A DNA stretch of 6,597 bases from Opitutia bacterium UBA5964. GTDB taxonomy: Bacteria; Verrucomicrobiota; Verrucomicrobiia; Opitutales; Coraliomargaritaceae. Each line of letters starts with the position of its first letter. Position 1 is the stretch's first letter. Location: NCBI GenBank assembly GCA_002430605.1, contig DJBY01000122.1, positions 1 through 6,597 of the forward strand, given 5' to 3'. This document shows, piece after piece, positions 5,942 through 6,597 of this stretch. The notes beneath the pieces are model-generated. The model was not told the origin of the DNA. It worked only from the letters and a program-made list of their open reading frames with translations, and searched no databases. The position numbers and the translations under genes were made by a program.

Positions 5942-6597
5942 ATGAACCAAACCATTAAAAACTCTCTGGGCGAAACGCTCGATTACGCATTCACACCCGG
6001 CGCTACAAGTTGCCGCGATGAGAAGTGGCTCGTCATCCTAGGCCACGGCGTAACCGGTAACAAGGACCGCCCGGTCATCGCCGACACTGCTAAAGCACTC
6101 AGTGAAGCAGGCTTCGACACACTCGCGTTCTCGTTTTCCGGCAATGGCGATTCCGAAGGCGACTTCCGCAGTGCCACCATCTCCAAGGAGGTCGGTGACT
6201 TAAGCTGCGTGATCGATGCCGCCGCCAACGCGTATCCAAAGATCGCATACGTAGGCCACAGCATGGGCGGCGCAGTTGGCGTGATTCAAGCCACACGCGA
6301 CGGCCGTATCAAAGCACTCGTTTCGATTGCCGGCATGATCGACACCAAAGCTTTCGCGACGACCGAATTCGGCGAAGAGACTCCCGACACTGGCCTCATG
6401 TGGGAAGAAGAAAGCTGCCCGCTGTCTTCGGAGTTCATGAAGGATCTGTGCGATACAATCGTCACCGTCGAACCACTCGCCGACTGCATAGCCACTCCGT
6501 GGTTACTCGTCCACGGCACAGCCGACGACGTCGTTCTCCCCAAAGACACGGAGTGCGTTAAAAACCTACAAGGCGATGCAGTCGAAGCAGTCTTCGT
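5942..6597 (+). CDS. Alpha/beta hydrolase (serine esterase/acylaminopeptidase-like), 3' end cut by window
   Basis: The frame opens at the ATG at 5942 and runs 218 codons to the window end without a stop. It has the alpha/beta-hydrolase order: the oxyanion loop LGHGVTGNKDRP (33-44), the strand and turn FSFSGNGDSEGDF (63-75), the nucleophile elbow VGHSMGGA with Ser107 at its centre, and HGTADDVV (191-198), where D195 or D196 is the acid of the triad. The catalytic His would lie beyond the window, so about 40 residues appear to be missing. There is no signal peptide, so it is cytoplasmic. It resembles small BAAT/dienelactone-hydrolase-like esterases; the substrate is unknown. It is co-directional with the operon but 118 bases away, across the palindromic element, so it may be a separately controlled unit. 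It could remove an ester group (such as acetyl) from the same substrate, but that is speculation. Confidence 0.85.
   Translation, partial: MNQTIKNSLGETLDYAFTPGATSCRDEKWLVILGHGVTGNKDRPVIADTAKALSEAGFDTLAFSFSGNGDSEGDFRSATISKEVGDLSCVIDAAANAYPKIAYVGHSMGGAVGVIQATRDGRIKALVSIAGMIDTKAFATTEFGEETPDTGLMWEEESCPLSSEFMKDLCDTIVTVEPLADCIATPWLLVHGTADDVVLPKDTECVKNLQGDAVEAVF

Noticed and set aside
1..6597. Search for tRNA, rRNA, CRISPR array, transposase or phage genes
   Set aside because: I saw no tRNA cloverleaf, rRNA segment, regular spaced repeats or recombinase motif; the palindrome at 5829-5897 is the only repeat-like element.

Overview
This 6.6 kb window is bacterial. Its centre is a compact catabolic-looking locus: an AraC-type regulator on the minus strand faces a plus-strand gene row coding for a very large fused oxygenase, a TIM-barrel isomerase/epimerase-type protein, a beta-hydroxyacid dehydrogenase and (cut by the window edge) an alpha/beta hydrolase. 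Moderate GC, gene starts with almost no Shine-Dalgarno signal, and the gene mix suggest a marine Verrucomicrobiota/Opitutae-like bacterium (Coraliomargarita or Lentimonas type). That is an inference from style, not a proven assignment.

Layout. Bases 1-171 (minus) carry the first 57 residues of a Kef/CPA2-like cation:proton antiporter that runs out of the window. Bases 172-699 hold no convincing complete gene. There are two out-of-register minus-strand reading frames that look like a decayed or frameshifted gene, and a pair of hairpins behind the regulator gene. Bases 700-1641 (minus) are the AraC regulator. The 101-base divergent intergenic region (1642-1742) contains a perfect TATAAT on the plus strand with no good -35 box, plus a repeated TAGTTAT motif. 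Bases 1743-4037 code for the fusion; 4048-4905 for the TIM barrel; 4939-5823 for the dehydrogenase. A 69-base palindromic element (5829-5897) then separates the hydrolase gene (5942 to the window end).

Main interpretation. The 764-residue protein joins, in one chain, a membrane di-iron desaturase/hydroxylase domain, a Rieske [2Fe-2S] ferredoxin domain and an FAD/NAD(P)H reductase domain that clearly resembles the C-terminal part of NqrF. It would be a complete electron chain from NAD(P)H to a di-iron oxygenase in one polypeptide. Rhizobial rhizopine catabolism uses separate proteins with a matching division of labour (MocD desaturase-like, MocE Rieske ferredoxin, MocF reductase) for O-demethylation of 3-O-methyl-scyllo-inosamine, alongside a TIM-barrel enzyme and a dehydrogenase. 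By analogy, I infer an inducible pathway that oxidises, probably O-demethylates, a small methylated sugar or polyol and then isomerises and oxidises the product. The substrate cannot be read from the sequence. Lipid desaturation or other hydroxylation remain alternatives.
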